Shown: positions 1-8,151, numbered from the stretch's first letter. The stretch: DNA of 64,000 nt from JAXMCI01 sp046349435 (GCA_046349435.1 JAXMCI010000025.1:46848-110847); one strand, 5' to 3'. Numbers and translations are program-made. Notes: a model not told the origin generated them from the sequence alone.

Positions 1-1183
1 CGCCGCCATCACGTGGCGCATGCGCTGCAGCAGCGCGTCGTGGTGGCCGAGCGACAGGAACAGCGCCACGGCGCGCTGGTTGTTGGCCGGCGGCTGGCGC
101 ACCATCAGCCGGCGCAGCGCGCGGGCCGCCGCGATCACCGGCGCCGGCGCCACGAGGTAGCCGAGCCGGAGGCCGGGGGCGAGCGTCTTGGACAGGCTGC
201 CGACATAGAGCACGCGCTGGCCGGCATCGAGGCTCTTCAGCGCCGCCAGCGGCGGCCGCGCGAAGTTGCTCTCGACCTCGTAATCGTCCTCGATCAGCAC
301 GATGTCGCGCTCGGCCGCCAGGCGCAGCAGCGCCTCGCGGCGCGCCAGCGGCAGGGTCACCGTGGTCGGGCACTGGTGGCTGGGGGTGACGTAGACATAG
401 TCGCAGCCGGCGAGGGCCGCGTCCGGCACGATGCCCTCGCCGTCGACGCCGAGCCCGACCAGCCGGCCGGCCTTGAGCGCGAAGATGTTGCGCGCGTCGG
501 GATATCCGGGATCCTCGACCCCGACGACGCTGGCCGGCGTCAGCAGCAGCTCGCCGAGCAGGAAGAGCGCGTGCTGCGCGCCGATCGTCACCAGGATCTC
601 GTCGGGCGAGGCCCAGACGCCGCGCCGCGGCAGGATGCGGGTGCGCAGCTGCTCGATCAGCAGCGGGTCGTCCTCCTCGACCCGGTCGGGCGCCCAGTCG
701 CGCACGTCGGCGACGCTGAGCGCCAGCCGGCAGCATTCCCGCCACTCGGCGAGCGGGAACAAGGCCGGGTCGAACTGGCCGTAGAGGAACGGGTAGGGGT
801 AGCGCTGCCAGTCCGGCGGCTTGCTGATGTTGCGCTGCCCGTCGAGGTCGTGGCGCAGCCGCGCCGCCCAGTCCGGGCCGCCCGCCTGCCCTTCCGCCGC
901 CAAGGCCGGCGGGCTCGCCTCGGCCCAGCCGCCGGCGAGCTCGCGGCTGACGAAGTAGCCGCTGCGCTCGCGCGACACCAGCAGCCCCTCGTCGACCATC
1001 TGCTGGTAGGCGAGCACCACGGTGTTGCGCGCCACGCCGAGCACCTCGGAGAGCTCGCGGCTCGACGGCACCGGATCGCCCGGCAGCAGCGCCCGCTCGG
1101 CACCGCCGCCGCCAGCATCTGGCGGATCGCGTCTGCAGCGGCGTGCGCCCGTCCCCGGAAAGGCGGAACAGCCGCTCCCACAT
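1..1183 (-). pseudogene. MocR/PdxR-family regulator (GntR HTH plus aminotransferase-like domain), frameshifted and cut by the left edge
   Basis: Read on the minus strand from ATG 1183-1181, the protein starts MWERLFRLSGDGRTPLQ, the usual opening of MocR regulators. The winged helix then needs two frame changes: near 1130 (the AIRQMLAAAV stretch is in the next frame) and near 1092-1098 (VPSSRELSEVLGVARNTVV is in a third). Each fits one missing base. Below about 1090 the frame stays open to base 1 and encodes a fold-type I aminotransferase-like domain with VTIGAQHALFLLGELLL, EDPGYPDARN, a TPSHQCPTT stretch, EDDYEVE and the PLP-lysine motif YVGSLSKTLAPGLRLGY. The family regulates vitamin B6, GABA or amine metabolism, usually from a gene divergent to its target; no such target is seen here because the region upstream is degenerate. 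The family assignment is firm. Whether the gene is dead or the shifts are sequencing errors cannot be told. About 60-80 C-terminal residues lie outside the window. Confidence 0.8.
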
Positions 1184-1309
1184 GGTGCGCGACGGGCGGC
1201 GAATCGACATTCGCCCCAGGGGTCCTGCGCTGTCCTCTGCGCAGGATCCCCACCGACCCGCAGCCGGTTCGGCGGGCGGCACGCGGCGACTTGACGGACA
1301 TCGCCGACG

Positions 1310-1790
1310 CGGATCACGCTCGGGGCAGTGCCGCGTCTCTGGCGTCTTCACGCAGACGCGGAACTTGGCCAGCACCCGGTGGCGCTGTTTCGCATCTCCC
1401 CGTGAGCGGCATCCTGCGAGCGCGCTCTCGGCGGAGGTTCCAGGGAGTAATGAAGTAGACGCCTGTTTGCCGACGATCACGCGGTAGAACGCGCGTTCGC
1501 GTGCCGAGTTTCACGTTGCCGCACCTGGCCGCTTGCGTCACCGACGGATAGTCCTTGTCCGGCGACGGATGGCGCCTCGAATATCGGGTCCACCGCACAC
1601 TCCTCCGGCAGCCCGTCCCGCATGATCGCGAGATAATCGTCGAGCTTCAGTGACGGTCCGGCCGCCAGCCATGACCGTGAGCATGTCGGTCCAGCTCTCG
1701 ACCGTCTGGTACGTATTCGAGAAACTCCATCCTTGATGCGATTCGTCCGAGATCAACCATCCGGCAGCGGCGCGTCGAGCTGCTCCGTGC
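1310..1790 (-). pseudogene. Degenerate second copy of an exported hypothetical protein gene
   Basis: Fragments of one protein are scattered over three minus-strand frames. MEFLEYVPDG is in one frame and is followed, shifted, by YQTVESWTDMLTVM in the next. LDDYLAIMRDGLPEECAVD is in another frame, then YRVIVGKQ, then VYFITPWNLRR. They appear in the same order as WTDNLTLG, VYRVILGKT and ALYLLERMGF in the better preserved copy immediately upstream (1832-2400). The element is therefore a decayed tandem paralogue. The EYVP...QTVESWTDMLTV pattern is one I associate with small secreted proteins of unknown function in proteobacteria, but no named family is claimed. At least four shifts are needed to join the pieces, so it is a pseudogene rather than a gene with an isolated sequencing error. 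Confidence 0.55.
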
Positions 1791-1831
1791 CACCGTGCCC
1801 AGCCGCCGAGGCGGGAGCTCCACGGCTCGGG

Positions 1832-2400
1832 CATTGCTCGACACCTGCCTGCCACTCACAGAGTAGGTCTCGCAAAGCGCCAGCGCGCCTCGCGAGCCGG
1901 GTAAGCGAGACATCGCCCACCGTTCCTTCGGCGGGAAGCCCATCCGCTCTAACAGGTATAAGGCCGTCTTGCCGAGAATCACGCGATAGACCTCCCATCC
2001 GCTCTGTTCGCCCCTTGCCTTGCCACAGAACGACCAGGGCGCTCTGGTGGTTTCGCTCGACGAGATCTTCAACGGCTCCAGAATCGCTTGCAGCGCATTG
2101 CTGAAAGCATCTCTGATCTGGTCGATAAAATAAGAAAGACCGTCGCTTGTCGGACCACGACCGGTCACCCCAAGCGTCAAGTTATCTGTCCATTTTTGGA
2201 GGGATTGTCCTCTTGGCATGTAGTAGAAAATGTGGAAGTCCTGGTCCGACTTCTCTTCGTGAACCAGATCACCCATCCACGACAAATGAGGACTGCGGCG
2301 GGCGACCCGATCACGGGTTGGCACGCGCCGAGCCAGGCGCAAACGAGATCAGCAGAAGGGTCAGCAGTAGAACGGACGGCTGCGCCGGCGGGCGCGAGAA
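1832..2400 (-). pseudogene. Exported hypothetical protein gene, frameshifted between signal peptide and mature part
   Basis: The mature part is open from about 2300 to 1835: it includes DLVHEEKSDQDFHIFYYMP, QSLQKWTDNLTLG, a long helical middle and GWEVYRVILGKTALYLLERM. Directly upstream, in another frame, lies a good signal peptide (PSVLLLTLLLISFAPGSARA) that ends in a stop at 2311. Joining the two needs a single shift near 2311-2330, so the gene looks recently inactivated. The copy downstream (1310-1790) has the same motif order, so this is a tandem duplication. Function unknown; the signal peptide points to export or lipid anchoring. Base composition here is lower in GC than the flanking core genes, which suggests acquired DNA. 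Confidence 0.5.
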
Positions 2401-2606
2401 GACGGGAACCGTCGAACGCGCCGTTGCGGCGTCCGCAACCAACTTGTCCTGGGCATGCGGCGGAGGTCCCACGATTGTTGCCGCTTCTCTGCTATCGGAG
2501 ATTGGATGCGCCGACGTCCTGTGCAATGCTCCGGCTGCGGTGCGATGCGGGTCTGGTGGCTCACGACCGCCCTACGGTGGTGGCGCTTGTCCGGCTGAGG
2601 GATCCC
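2401..2606. other. Intergenic stretch without a recognisable gene
   Basis: Between the upstream end of the degenerate exported-protein gene and the next coding remnant. Several frames are open but none carries a recognisable domain, consistent ribosome binding site or conserved-looking protein. It may hold the promoter of the minus-strand pair. Confidence 0.3.
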
Positions 2607-3203
2607 ATGCGCATCGACTTGACGAAGCTGCTCGCGGAACGCCCGGTGTCGGGCCCAACCGGGTTGAGCGCATGACGATCACCGGCCGCCGCCTGGAGGT
2701 CCTGGTCGGCGGCTTCCCGTGGTGGAGCGCGGAGCCGGGAAGAGGGCGCCCATGGCTCCACCTCGATCACGCTGATCTTCGAGGAACGCCCTGGCGCGGC
2801 TGCCTGCCTGTCGGCGACCCGTACGGCCACGATCGAAGACGGTTGCCTGGCGGACGTCGGCTGGCCCAGCCGGCGGCCGACGAGATCTACTGCAACGGCC
2901 CGCTCGATCCCATCGCCCTCTACACCCTGTTGCAGGACCGGTCGACGCTGACGCGCCTGGGCCGAGGACCTGCTGCCAGTGCGACGGCTGTCCGAGTTCC
3001 TGCGGCTCGCATCCTGCAGGTCGTTCATGCTCGCCCGGACGCCGGCCGCCCTCACCGGGCTGCTGCGCTCCGAGCTCGACCGGCAGCAGGTCCCGTACAC
3101 GGTCCTCGCAAGGCAGGCGGGCGTCGAGAGCCGTCTCTGGGTCCGCTTGGCCGGAGGGAGCTTCTTGTGTGAGAGAGCTTTCGCGGAGATCGACGTTCAA
3201 TGA
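2607..3203 (+). pseudogene. Unknown ORF translationally coupled to the ADP-ribosylglycohydrolase, frameshifted
   Basis: Plus-strand coding pieces follow one another in different frames: MRIDLTKLLAERPVSG from 2607, LEVLVGGFPWWSAEPG, SITLIFEERPGAAACLSA, then DEIYCNGPLDPIALYTLLQD (about 2878-2937) and, after a shift near 2950-2960, the final piece from about 2961 that ends ERAFAEIDVQ at a TGA (3201-3203). That TGA overlaps the ATG of the next gene (ATGA), the arrangement of a coupled operon, which argues that the last piece belongs to a genuine gene. I do not recognise the family. The reconstructed product would be about 200 residues, soluble, with no membrane segment. It could be a partner of the hydrolase, but nothing in the sequence shows an ADP-ribosyltransferase. 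Confidence 0.35.
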
Positions 3204-4114
3204 CGATGACCGCGACATCATCGCGCGACCGGGCGATCGGCGCGCTGCTCGGGCTCGCCGTCGGCGACGCGGTCGGCACGACCCTCGAGTTCTCCGAGCG
3301 CGATTGGCAGCCGCCGCTGCTCGACATGATCGGCGGCGGTCCCTTCGGGCTGCGCCCCGGGGTCTGGACGGACGACACCTCCATGGCCCTGTGTCTTGCC
3401 GACAGCTTGCTTGCGGCGGACGGGCTGGACCGGCTCGACCTGATGCGCCGGTTCCTGGGCTGGATGGAGCGGGGCGAGAACACCGTCGATGGCAGGTGCT
3501 TCGACATCGGCATGGCGACCCGTGCGGCGCTGAGCCGCTTCTGCGACAGCGGTGATCCGATCGCGGGGAGCCGGGATCCGATGTCGGCCGGCAACGGATC
3601 CCTGATGCGGCTGGCGCCGGTGGCGATCCGCTGGCATCGCGATGCGGCCCGGGCCGTCCTCGAGGCTCGCCGGCAGAGCGAGACGACGCACGCGGCCGCG
3701 GCGGCGCTCGATGCCTGCGCCTATTTCGCCAATCTCCTCGTCCAGGCGATCGGCGGCGGGAGCCGCACGGAGGTCCTGCAGCCGATCGATCTCGAGGGCG
3801 ATCCGGCGGTCCGGCAGGTCGCGTCCGGGAGCTGGCTCGGCAAGTCGCGCGGACGCATCGAGTCCTCCGGCTATGTCGTCCATACCCTGGAGGCGGCCCT
3901 GTGGTCGGTGGCCGGGGCCGCGAGCTTCGAGGACGCCGTGCTGCGGGCGGCCAACCTGGCCGACGACGCCGACACGGTGGCCGCGGTGGCGGGGCAGCTT
4001 GCGGGCGCGCTCTGGGGCGTCTCCGGAATTCCGCCGCACTGGCGCGACCGGCTGGCCTGGCGCGACGACATCGAGGCGCGGGCCGCCGCTCTCTTCGACA
4101 AGGGGCTCGCCTGA
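3200..4114 (+). CDS. ADP-ribosylglycohydrolase family protein (DraG/ARH type)
   Basis: 304 residues, typical for the family. The N-terminus RAIGALLGLAVGDAVGTTLEF, the metal-binding WTDDTSMALCLADSL block (about residues 55-70), AGNGSLMRLAPVAI and the C-terminal LADDADTVAAVAGQLAGALWG block are the hallmark elements; the acidic residues bind the two magnesium ions needed to cleave ADP-ribose from modified side chains or small molecules. DraG itself removes ADP-ribose from dinitrogenase reductase; here no nif gene is near, so the substrate is open. The start at 3200 overlaps the stop of the upstream broken ORF (ATGA); ATG 3206 is an alternative two codons in. A 115-base gap separates it from the aminotransferase gene. 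Family assignment is strong; role is unknown. Confidence 0.9.
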   Translation: MTMTATSSRDRAIGALLGLAVGDAVGTTLEFSERDWQPPLLDMIGGGPFGLRPGVWTDDTSMALCLADSLLAADGLDRLDLMRRFLGWMERGENTVDGRCFDIGMATRAALSRFCDSGDPIAGSRDPMSAGNGSLMRLAPVAIRWHRDAARAVLEARRQSETTHAAAAALDACAYFANLLVQAIGGGSRTEVLQPIDLEGDPAVRQVASGSWLGKSRGRIESSGYVVHTLEAALWSVAGAASFEDAVLRAANLADDADTVAAVAGQLAGALWGVSGIPPHWRDRLAWRDDIEARAAALFDKGLA

Positions 4115-4228
4115 GCGCCGGCCGCGGGCGCTTGTCCCAAGCATTTCCCGGCGCCTGGACCTATGGGGCGGTGTGGCGGGTCCCTATCCTGGCGCGGCCG
4201 CAAAGCTCGCAAACCGGGGACCGCCGCC

Positions 4229-5557
4229 ATGACCGCCCAGCTCGCCCGCCTTCCGAACCGGCAGACGCTCGACAATTACTGGATGCCGTTCACGCCCAAT
4301 CGCGACTTCAAGGCCGATCCGAAGATCTTCGTGCGGGCCGAGGGCGTGTATTTCTGGGCCGAGGACGGGCACAAGGTGCTGGACGGCTCGTCCGGCCTGT
4401 TCACCACGGCGGCCGGGCACGGGCGGCGCGAGATCGCCGACGCGGTGCATCGCCAGCTGCTCGAGCTCGACTACATCTCGAGCTTCACCCGCGGCCATAC
4501 CAAGGCGTTCGAGCTGGCCGAGAAGGTCGCCGGGCTGCTGCCGACCGGGCTCGACCGGGTGTTCTTCGTCAACTCCGGGTCGGAGGCGGTCGACACCGCG
4601 ATGAAGATGGCGCTGGCCTATCACCGCGCCCGCGGCCAGGGGCAGCGCCAGCTCTTCGTCTCGCGCGAGCGCGCCTATCACGGGGTCAATTTCGGCGGGG
4701 TCGCGCTCTCCGGCATGGTGCGCAACCGGCAGACCTTCGGCTTCGGCCTGCCGGCGGTGACCCACATGCGCCACACCTGGCTGCCGGAGAACCGCTTCGT
4801 CAAGGGCATGCCGGAGAAGGGCGCCGAGCTCGCCGAGGACCTGCAGCGCGCCATCAACCTCTACGGCGCCGAGACCATCGCCGCCTGCTTCGTCGAGCCG
4901 ATCGCCGGCTCGACCGGCGTGCTGGTGCCGCCGCAGGGCTATCTCGAGCGGCTGCGCGAGATCTGCGACCGGCACGGCATCCTGCTGGTGTTCGACGAGG
5001 TGATCTGCGGCTTCGGCCGCACCGGCAAGGCGTTCGCCGCGCAGAGCTTCGGGGTCACCCCCGACATCCTCACCATGGCCAAGGCGATCACCAACGGCGC
5101 CCAGCCGATGGGGGCGGTGGCGGCCAGCCGCGCCGTCCATGACACGGTGGTCGACGGCGCGCCCGCCGACAGCGTCGAGTTCTTCCACGGCTACACCTTC
5201 TCGGCCCACCCCGCCGCCTGCGCGGCCGGGCTGGCGACCCTGGAGATCTACGCGCGCGAGGGGCTGTTCGAGCGCGGCGGGGCGCTCTCCGGCTACTTCC
5301 TCGACCGGCTGTTCGAGCTCGCCGACCTGCCAGTCGTCACCGACATCCGCGGCTACGGGCTGCTCGCCGGCATCGACGTCGCGCCGGCCGACAAGCCGGG
5401 CGCGCGCGGCCACGAGGTGCAGAAGCGGCTGTTCGACGCCGGGCTGCACGTGAAGTGCACCGGCGATGCCGCTATCATCGCCCCGGCGCTGGTGGCGGAG
5501 CGGGCGCATATCGACGAGATGTGCGACGTGCTGCGCCGGGTGCTGAAGGAGTATTGA
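4229..5557 (+). CDS. Class III aminotransferase, omega-amino acid (beta-alanine):pyruvate type
   Basis: 442 residues from ATG 4229; the frame is open further upstream but DNYWMPFTPNRDFKADP just inside this start is the usual N-terminus of the beta-alanine/omega-amino acid:pyruvate group. The PLP-binding signature runs VFDEVICGFGRTGKA, and the Schiff-base lysine is K285 in TMAKAITNGAQPMGAV. NSGSEAVDTAMKMAL binds the cofactor phosphate, and FFHGYTFSAHPAACAAGL carries the conserved tyrosine and threonine. The enzyme moves the amino group of an omega-amino acid or amine to pyruvate, giving alanine. It is cytoplasmic. The next gene encodes an alpha-ketoglutarate-dependent dioxygenase, which may point to amine or sulfonate use, but the substrate cannot be read from the sequence. 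Confidence 0.92.
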   Translation: MTAQLARLPNRQTLDNYWMPFTPNRDFKADPKIFVRAEGVYFWAEDGHKVLDGSSGLFTTAAGHGRREIADAVHRQLLELDYISSFTRGHTKAFELAEKVAGLLPTGLDRVFFVNSGSEAVDTAMKMALAYHRARGQGQRQLFVSRERAYHGVNFGGVALSGMVRNRQTFGFGLPAVTHMRHTWLPENRFVKGMPEKGAELAEDLQRAINLYGAETIAACFVEPIAGSTGVLVPPQGYLERLREICDRHGILLVFDEVICGFGRTGKAFAAQSFGVTPDILTMAKAITNGAQPMGAVAASRAVHDTVVDGAPADSVEFFHGYTFSAHPAACAAGLATLEIYAREGLFERGGALSGYFLDRLFELADLPVVTDIRGYGLLAGIDVAPADKPGARGHEVQKRLFDAGLHVKCTGDAAIIAPALVAERAHIDEMCDVLRRVLKEY

Positions 5558-5589
5558 GGCGGGGTCGGTGCCGGCCTCATGCTTCGACA

Positions 5590-5629
5590 GGCTCAGCGTG
5601 AGGCTCGAGGCGACGCCTCGTCCTGAGCG
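5590..5629. repeat. Palindromic intergenic repeat of the GCTTCGACAGGCTCAG type
   Basis: GCTCAG and GAGGC on the left are matched by GCCTC and CTGAGC on the right with symmetric 3-base mismatches and a 10-base loop. The motif CTTCGACAGGCTCAG is a dispersed intergenic repeat in many high-GC proteobacteria. Related half-sites occur at about 17699-17712 and 17826-17840 in this window. It probably forms an RNA hairpin between the aminotransferase and dioxygenase genes. Confidence 0.6.
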
Positions 5630-5644
5630 CCGCAGGAGACGAGG

Positions 5645-6514
5645 ATGACGGGCTGGACAGTGCGGGACGTGGTGCCGGCGGTCGGCGCCGAGGTCGGCGG
5701 CGTCGATCTCGCGGCGCTCGACGAAGCCGGCCTCGCCGCCCTGCTCGATCTCGTCGACCGGCGCGGCGCGCTGCTGCTGCGCGACCAGCGGATCGGCGAC
5801 GCCGAGCTGGTCGCCTTCAGCCGCCGGCTGGGCACGCTCGACCTGCCGCCGGTGCAGGAGCGCGGCCGCACCGCGGCCGCCGGCTTCCCCGAGGTCTATG
5901 TCGTCTCCAACATCGTCGACGGTGCCGGCCGGCCGATCGGCAGCCTGGGCGCCGGCGAGGCGGTCTGGCACACCGACATGTCCTATCTCGAGACGCCGCC
6001 GGACTTCTCGCTGCTGCATGCCCGCGAGGTGCCGCCGGCCGGCGGCGACACCTGGCTCTGCGGCATGGCCGCCGCCTGGCGGGCGCTGCCCGACGCGCTC
6101 AAGGCGCGGATCGCCGGGCTCCGCCTGAAGCATGACGGCACCTACAACTCGGGCGGCTATCTCCGGGCGGGCGTGGCGGCCGTCGACGACCCGGTGACCT
6201 CGCCCGGCGCCGTGCATCCGCTGGTCTGCGCCCATCCGCGCGGCGGCCCGCCGCTGCTCTATCTCGGGCGGCGGCGCAACGCCTGGATCGTCGGGCTGCC
6301 GCTCGCCGAATCCGAGGCGCTGCTCGACGAGCTGTGGGCGATCGCCACCAGGCCCGAGCATTGCTACGCCCACCATTGGCGGGTCGGCGACCTGCTGCTC
6401 TGGGACAACCGCGCCACCATGCACCGGCGCGACGCCTTCGACCCCGCCAGCCGCCGCCTGATGCACCGCACCCAGGTGCAGGGCCGCAGCGCGCCGCGGG
6501 CGCTGGCGGCCTGA
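5645..6514 (+). CDS. TauD/TfdA-family Fe(II)/2-oxoglutarate-dependent dioxygenase
   Basis: 289 residues. The facial-triad residues are visible: H109 and D111 in AVWHTDMSYLETPPDFSLL, and the distal H260 in LLLWDNRATMHRRDAFDP; the arginine of the SRRLMHRTQV segment would bind 2-oxoglutarate. The N-terminal VGAEVGGVDLAALDEAGLAA is the normal family opening. Enzymes of this group hydroxylate a substrate such as taurine, alkyl sulfates or aryloxyacetates with loss of CO2 from 2-oxoglutarate; the exact substrate cannot be assigned. It lies 87 bases after the aminotransferase, same strand, separated by a palindromic repeat, so cotranscription is possible. The 3' end nearly abuts the convergent glycosyltransferase gene (7 bases). 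Confidence 0.9.
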   Translation: MTGWTVRDVVPAVGAEVGGVDLAALDEAGLAALLDLVDRRGALLLRDQRIGDAELVAFSRRLGTLDLPPVQERGRTAAAGFPEVYVVSNIVDGAGRPIGSLGAGEAVWHTDMSYLETPPDFSLLHAREVPPAGGDTWLCGMAAAWRALPDALKARIAGLRLKHDGTYNSGGYLRAGVAAVDDPVTSPGAVHPLVCAHPRGGPPLLYLGRRRNAWIVGLPLAESEALLDELWAIATRPEHCYAHHWRVGDLLLWDNRATMHRRDAFDPASRRLMHRTQVQGRSAPRALAA

Positions 6515-6521
6515 CCGGCGA

Positions 6522-7358
6522 CTATTCCGGCGGCCGCGCGGCCAGCCGGCGCTCGTAGAGCTTGGCGTCGATCAGGAAGCGGAACCAGAAGGTCTGCAGC
6601 ACGAAGAAGATCAGGCCGCGGGTGCCGTCGAGGAAGCCCAGCCTGAGGACGTAGCGGTAGAGGAACAGGCCGAAGGCGCGCAGGAAGAGCGGCGCGCGGT
6701 TGTAGCCGCCGCGCAGCGCCCGCTTGCGCTCGACGGGGTTGCCGCCGAGGTCGCCGCCGATCACCTGGCCCTCGGCCGGGCGCAGGATCTCGGCCACCTC
6801 GGCGTCGGCCCAGCGGGCATGGCGCTGGGTCCACTCGCCGAGGCTCATGCGAATGTCGTCGATCATCGGGTGGCTGAGCCGGCCGGTGCGGCCGTCGACG
6901 TAGAAATGCTGGTCGTAGCGGCGGTCCTCGCAGCGGCCCTTGCCGCTGCGGAACAGCCGCAGGTGCCAGATCGGGTACATGCCGCCATGGCGGATCGGGC
7001 CGCCGAGGAAATGCACGAGACGCGGCAGGTAGTAGCCGTCGACCTCGTCGGGGAAGCCGCGGGCCAGCGCCTGGATCTCGGCGACCAGCCCGTCGGAGAG
7101 CCGCTCGTCGGCGTCGAGATGCAGCTGCCAGCGATACTTCAGCGGCAGGCTGTCGATCGCCCAGTTGCGCTGCGCCCCGTAATGCTCGAACGGGTGCTGC
7201 ACGAGCTGTGCGCCATGGGCGCGGACGATGTCGAGGGTGGAGTCGGTGCTGTAGGAATCGACGACGTGGATGTCGTCCGAGATCCGGGCGGCGCTCTGGA
7301 GCGTCGCCGCCAGCGTCGCCTCCGAGTTGAAGCTCAGGATGATGACCGAGATCGCCAT
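6522..7358 (-). CDS. Family 2 glycosyltransferase (WaaE/KdtX-like)
   Basis: 278 residues. MAISVIILSFNSEATLAATL is the GT-A nucleotide-sugar binding opening, VVDSYSTDSTLDIVRAHGA carries the following conserved acidic residues, and QLHLDADERLSDGLVAEI contains the metal-binding DXD. GAQRNWAIDSL matches the pattern of lipopolysaccharide core beta-1,4-glucosyltransferases (WaaE), which add glucose to heptose on the cytoplasmic face of the inner membrane. The C-terminal third has hydrophobic stretches (FLRAFGLFLYRYVLRLGFLD and GLIFFVLQTFWFRFLI) that suggest membrane association. The first about 45 bases of the gene and its upstream region are repeated twice more just upstream (7312-8106), an oddity described separately. 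Confidence 0.85.
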   Translation of the reverse strand: MAISVIILSFNSEATLAATLQSAARISDDIHVVDSYSTDSTLDIVRAHGAQLVQHPFEHYGAQRNWAIDSLPLKYRWQLHLDADERLSDGLVAEIQALARGFPDEVDGYYLPRLVHFLGGPIRHGGMYPIWHLRLFRSGKGRCEDRRYDQHFYVDGRTGRLSHPMIDDIRMSLGEWTQRHARWADAEVAEILRPAEGQVIGGDLGGNPVERKRALRGGYNRAPLFLRAFGLFLYRYVLRLGFLDGTRGLIFFVLQTFWFRFLIDAKLYERRLAARPPE

Positions 7359-7458
7359 GCGCCGCAGGCTAAGCAGGATCGGCCGAAAGGGCCACCGTTG
7401 TTGCGGCGCGCGGGGGCGTCAACCCTCTGGCGTCAGCCCCCTGGCCAACCCTATGGTG

Positions 7459-7535
7459 TCATCCCGGCGAAAGCCGGGATCCATCTTGCCGCATCACGCC
7501 GGTGGAGGGATGGATCCCGGCTTTCGCCGGGATGA
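7459..7535. repeat. Palindromic repeat, TCATCCCGGCGAAAGCCGGG type
   Basis: TCATCCCGGCGAAAGCCGGG on the left and CCCGGCTTTCGCCGGGATGA on the right are inverted around a short variable centre; each arm is itself a hairpin. This is a common alphaproteobacterial REP-like intergenic element. Other copies in the window are at 7825-7902 and 13216-13293. Confidence 0.8.
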
Positions 7536-7745
7536 CGATTGAAGGGGGCGCACTCCCCTTCGCCGCTTCGCGTGAGCCATGCCGGCCTATCCGCCCGCGC
7601 GCTGCCGGAGGCCTGAGTCGCGGCGGTCTCGCCAGCGTCGCCGCCGCGTTGAAGCTCAGGATGATGACCGAGATCGCCACGCGCGGCAGGCCAGGCAGGA
7701 TCGGCCGAAAGGGCCACCGTTGTTGCGGCGCGCGCGGGCGTCAGC

Positions 7746-7807
7746 CCTCTGTCGCCAACCCTCTGTCGCCAACCCTCTGTCGCCAACCCTCTGTCGCCAA
7801 CCCTCTG
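7746..7807. repeat. 14-bp tandem repeat, four and a half copies
   Basis: The unit CCTCTGTCGCCAAC is repeated four times without change and followed by a partial CCTCTGG. It sits inside repeat unit B upstream of the glycosyltransferase; unit A has only a diverged single equivalent. There is no spacer diversity, so it is a simple tandem array and not a CRISPR. Confidence 0.9.
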
Positions 7808-7824
7808 GCGTCAGCCCTATGGTG

Positions 7825-7902
7825 TCATCCCGGCGAAAGCCGGGATCCATCTTGCCGCATCGCGCCGGTGGAGGGATGGATCCCGGCTTTTCGCCGGGAT
7901 GA
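7825..7902. repeat. Palindromic repeat, second copy
   Basis: Nearly identical to 7459-7535, with one extra T in the right arm (GGCTTTTCGCCGGG). It lies in repeat unit B. Confidence 0.8.
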
Positions 7903-8151
7903 CGATTGAAGGGGGCGTACTCCCCTTCGCGGCCTTCGCGGCTTCGCGTGAGCCATGCCGGCCTATCCGCCCGCGCGCTGCCGGAGGCCTGAGTCGCGGG
8001 GGTCTCGCCAGCGTCGCCGCCGCGTTGAAGCTCAGGATGTGACCGAGATCGCCATGCGCCGCAGGCCAGGCAGGATCGGCCGAAAGGGCCACCGTTGTTG
8101 CGGCGGCGGGAGACCCTGCCATCGGACGGCCGCCCCGCCCCCCCAGTTGTC

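Larger units (their letters stand above)
7312..8106. repeat. Imperfect tandem repeats of about 320-370 bp carrying copies of the glycosyltransferase 5' end
   Basis: Three successive units begin with nearly the same sequence: GCGTCGCC..TTGAAGCTCAGGATG... in unit A (from about 7312, the true gene start), B (from about 7632) and C (from about 7998, incomplete). On the minus strand units A and B encode MAISVIILSFN; only A continues into the real gene, B runs into a short nonsense ORF, and C carries a single-base loss inside this stretch. Units A and B also share the upstream AGGATCGGCCGAAAGGGCCA segment, the palindromic repeat and a distal GTGAGCCATGCCGGCCTAT segment. B additionally contains a 14-bp tandem array. 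The 919 bases between the glycosyltransferase and the TetR gene therefore hold no gene of their own. Confidence 0.8.

Noticed and set aside
2679..3221. 180-codon minus-strand ORF upstream of the ADP-ribosylglycohydrolase
   Set aside because: The plus strand carries the coupled ATGA overlap and more protein-like pieces; the minus frame is arginine/glycine/proline-rich.
7746..7807. Possible CRISPR-like repeats
   Set aside because: Repeat unit is 14 bp with no spacers and no cas genes nearby; it is a simple tandem array.
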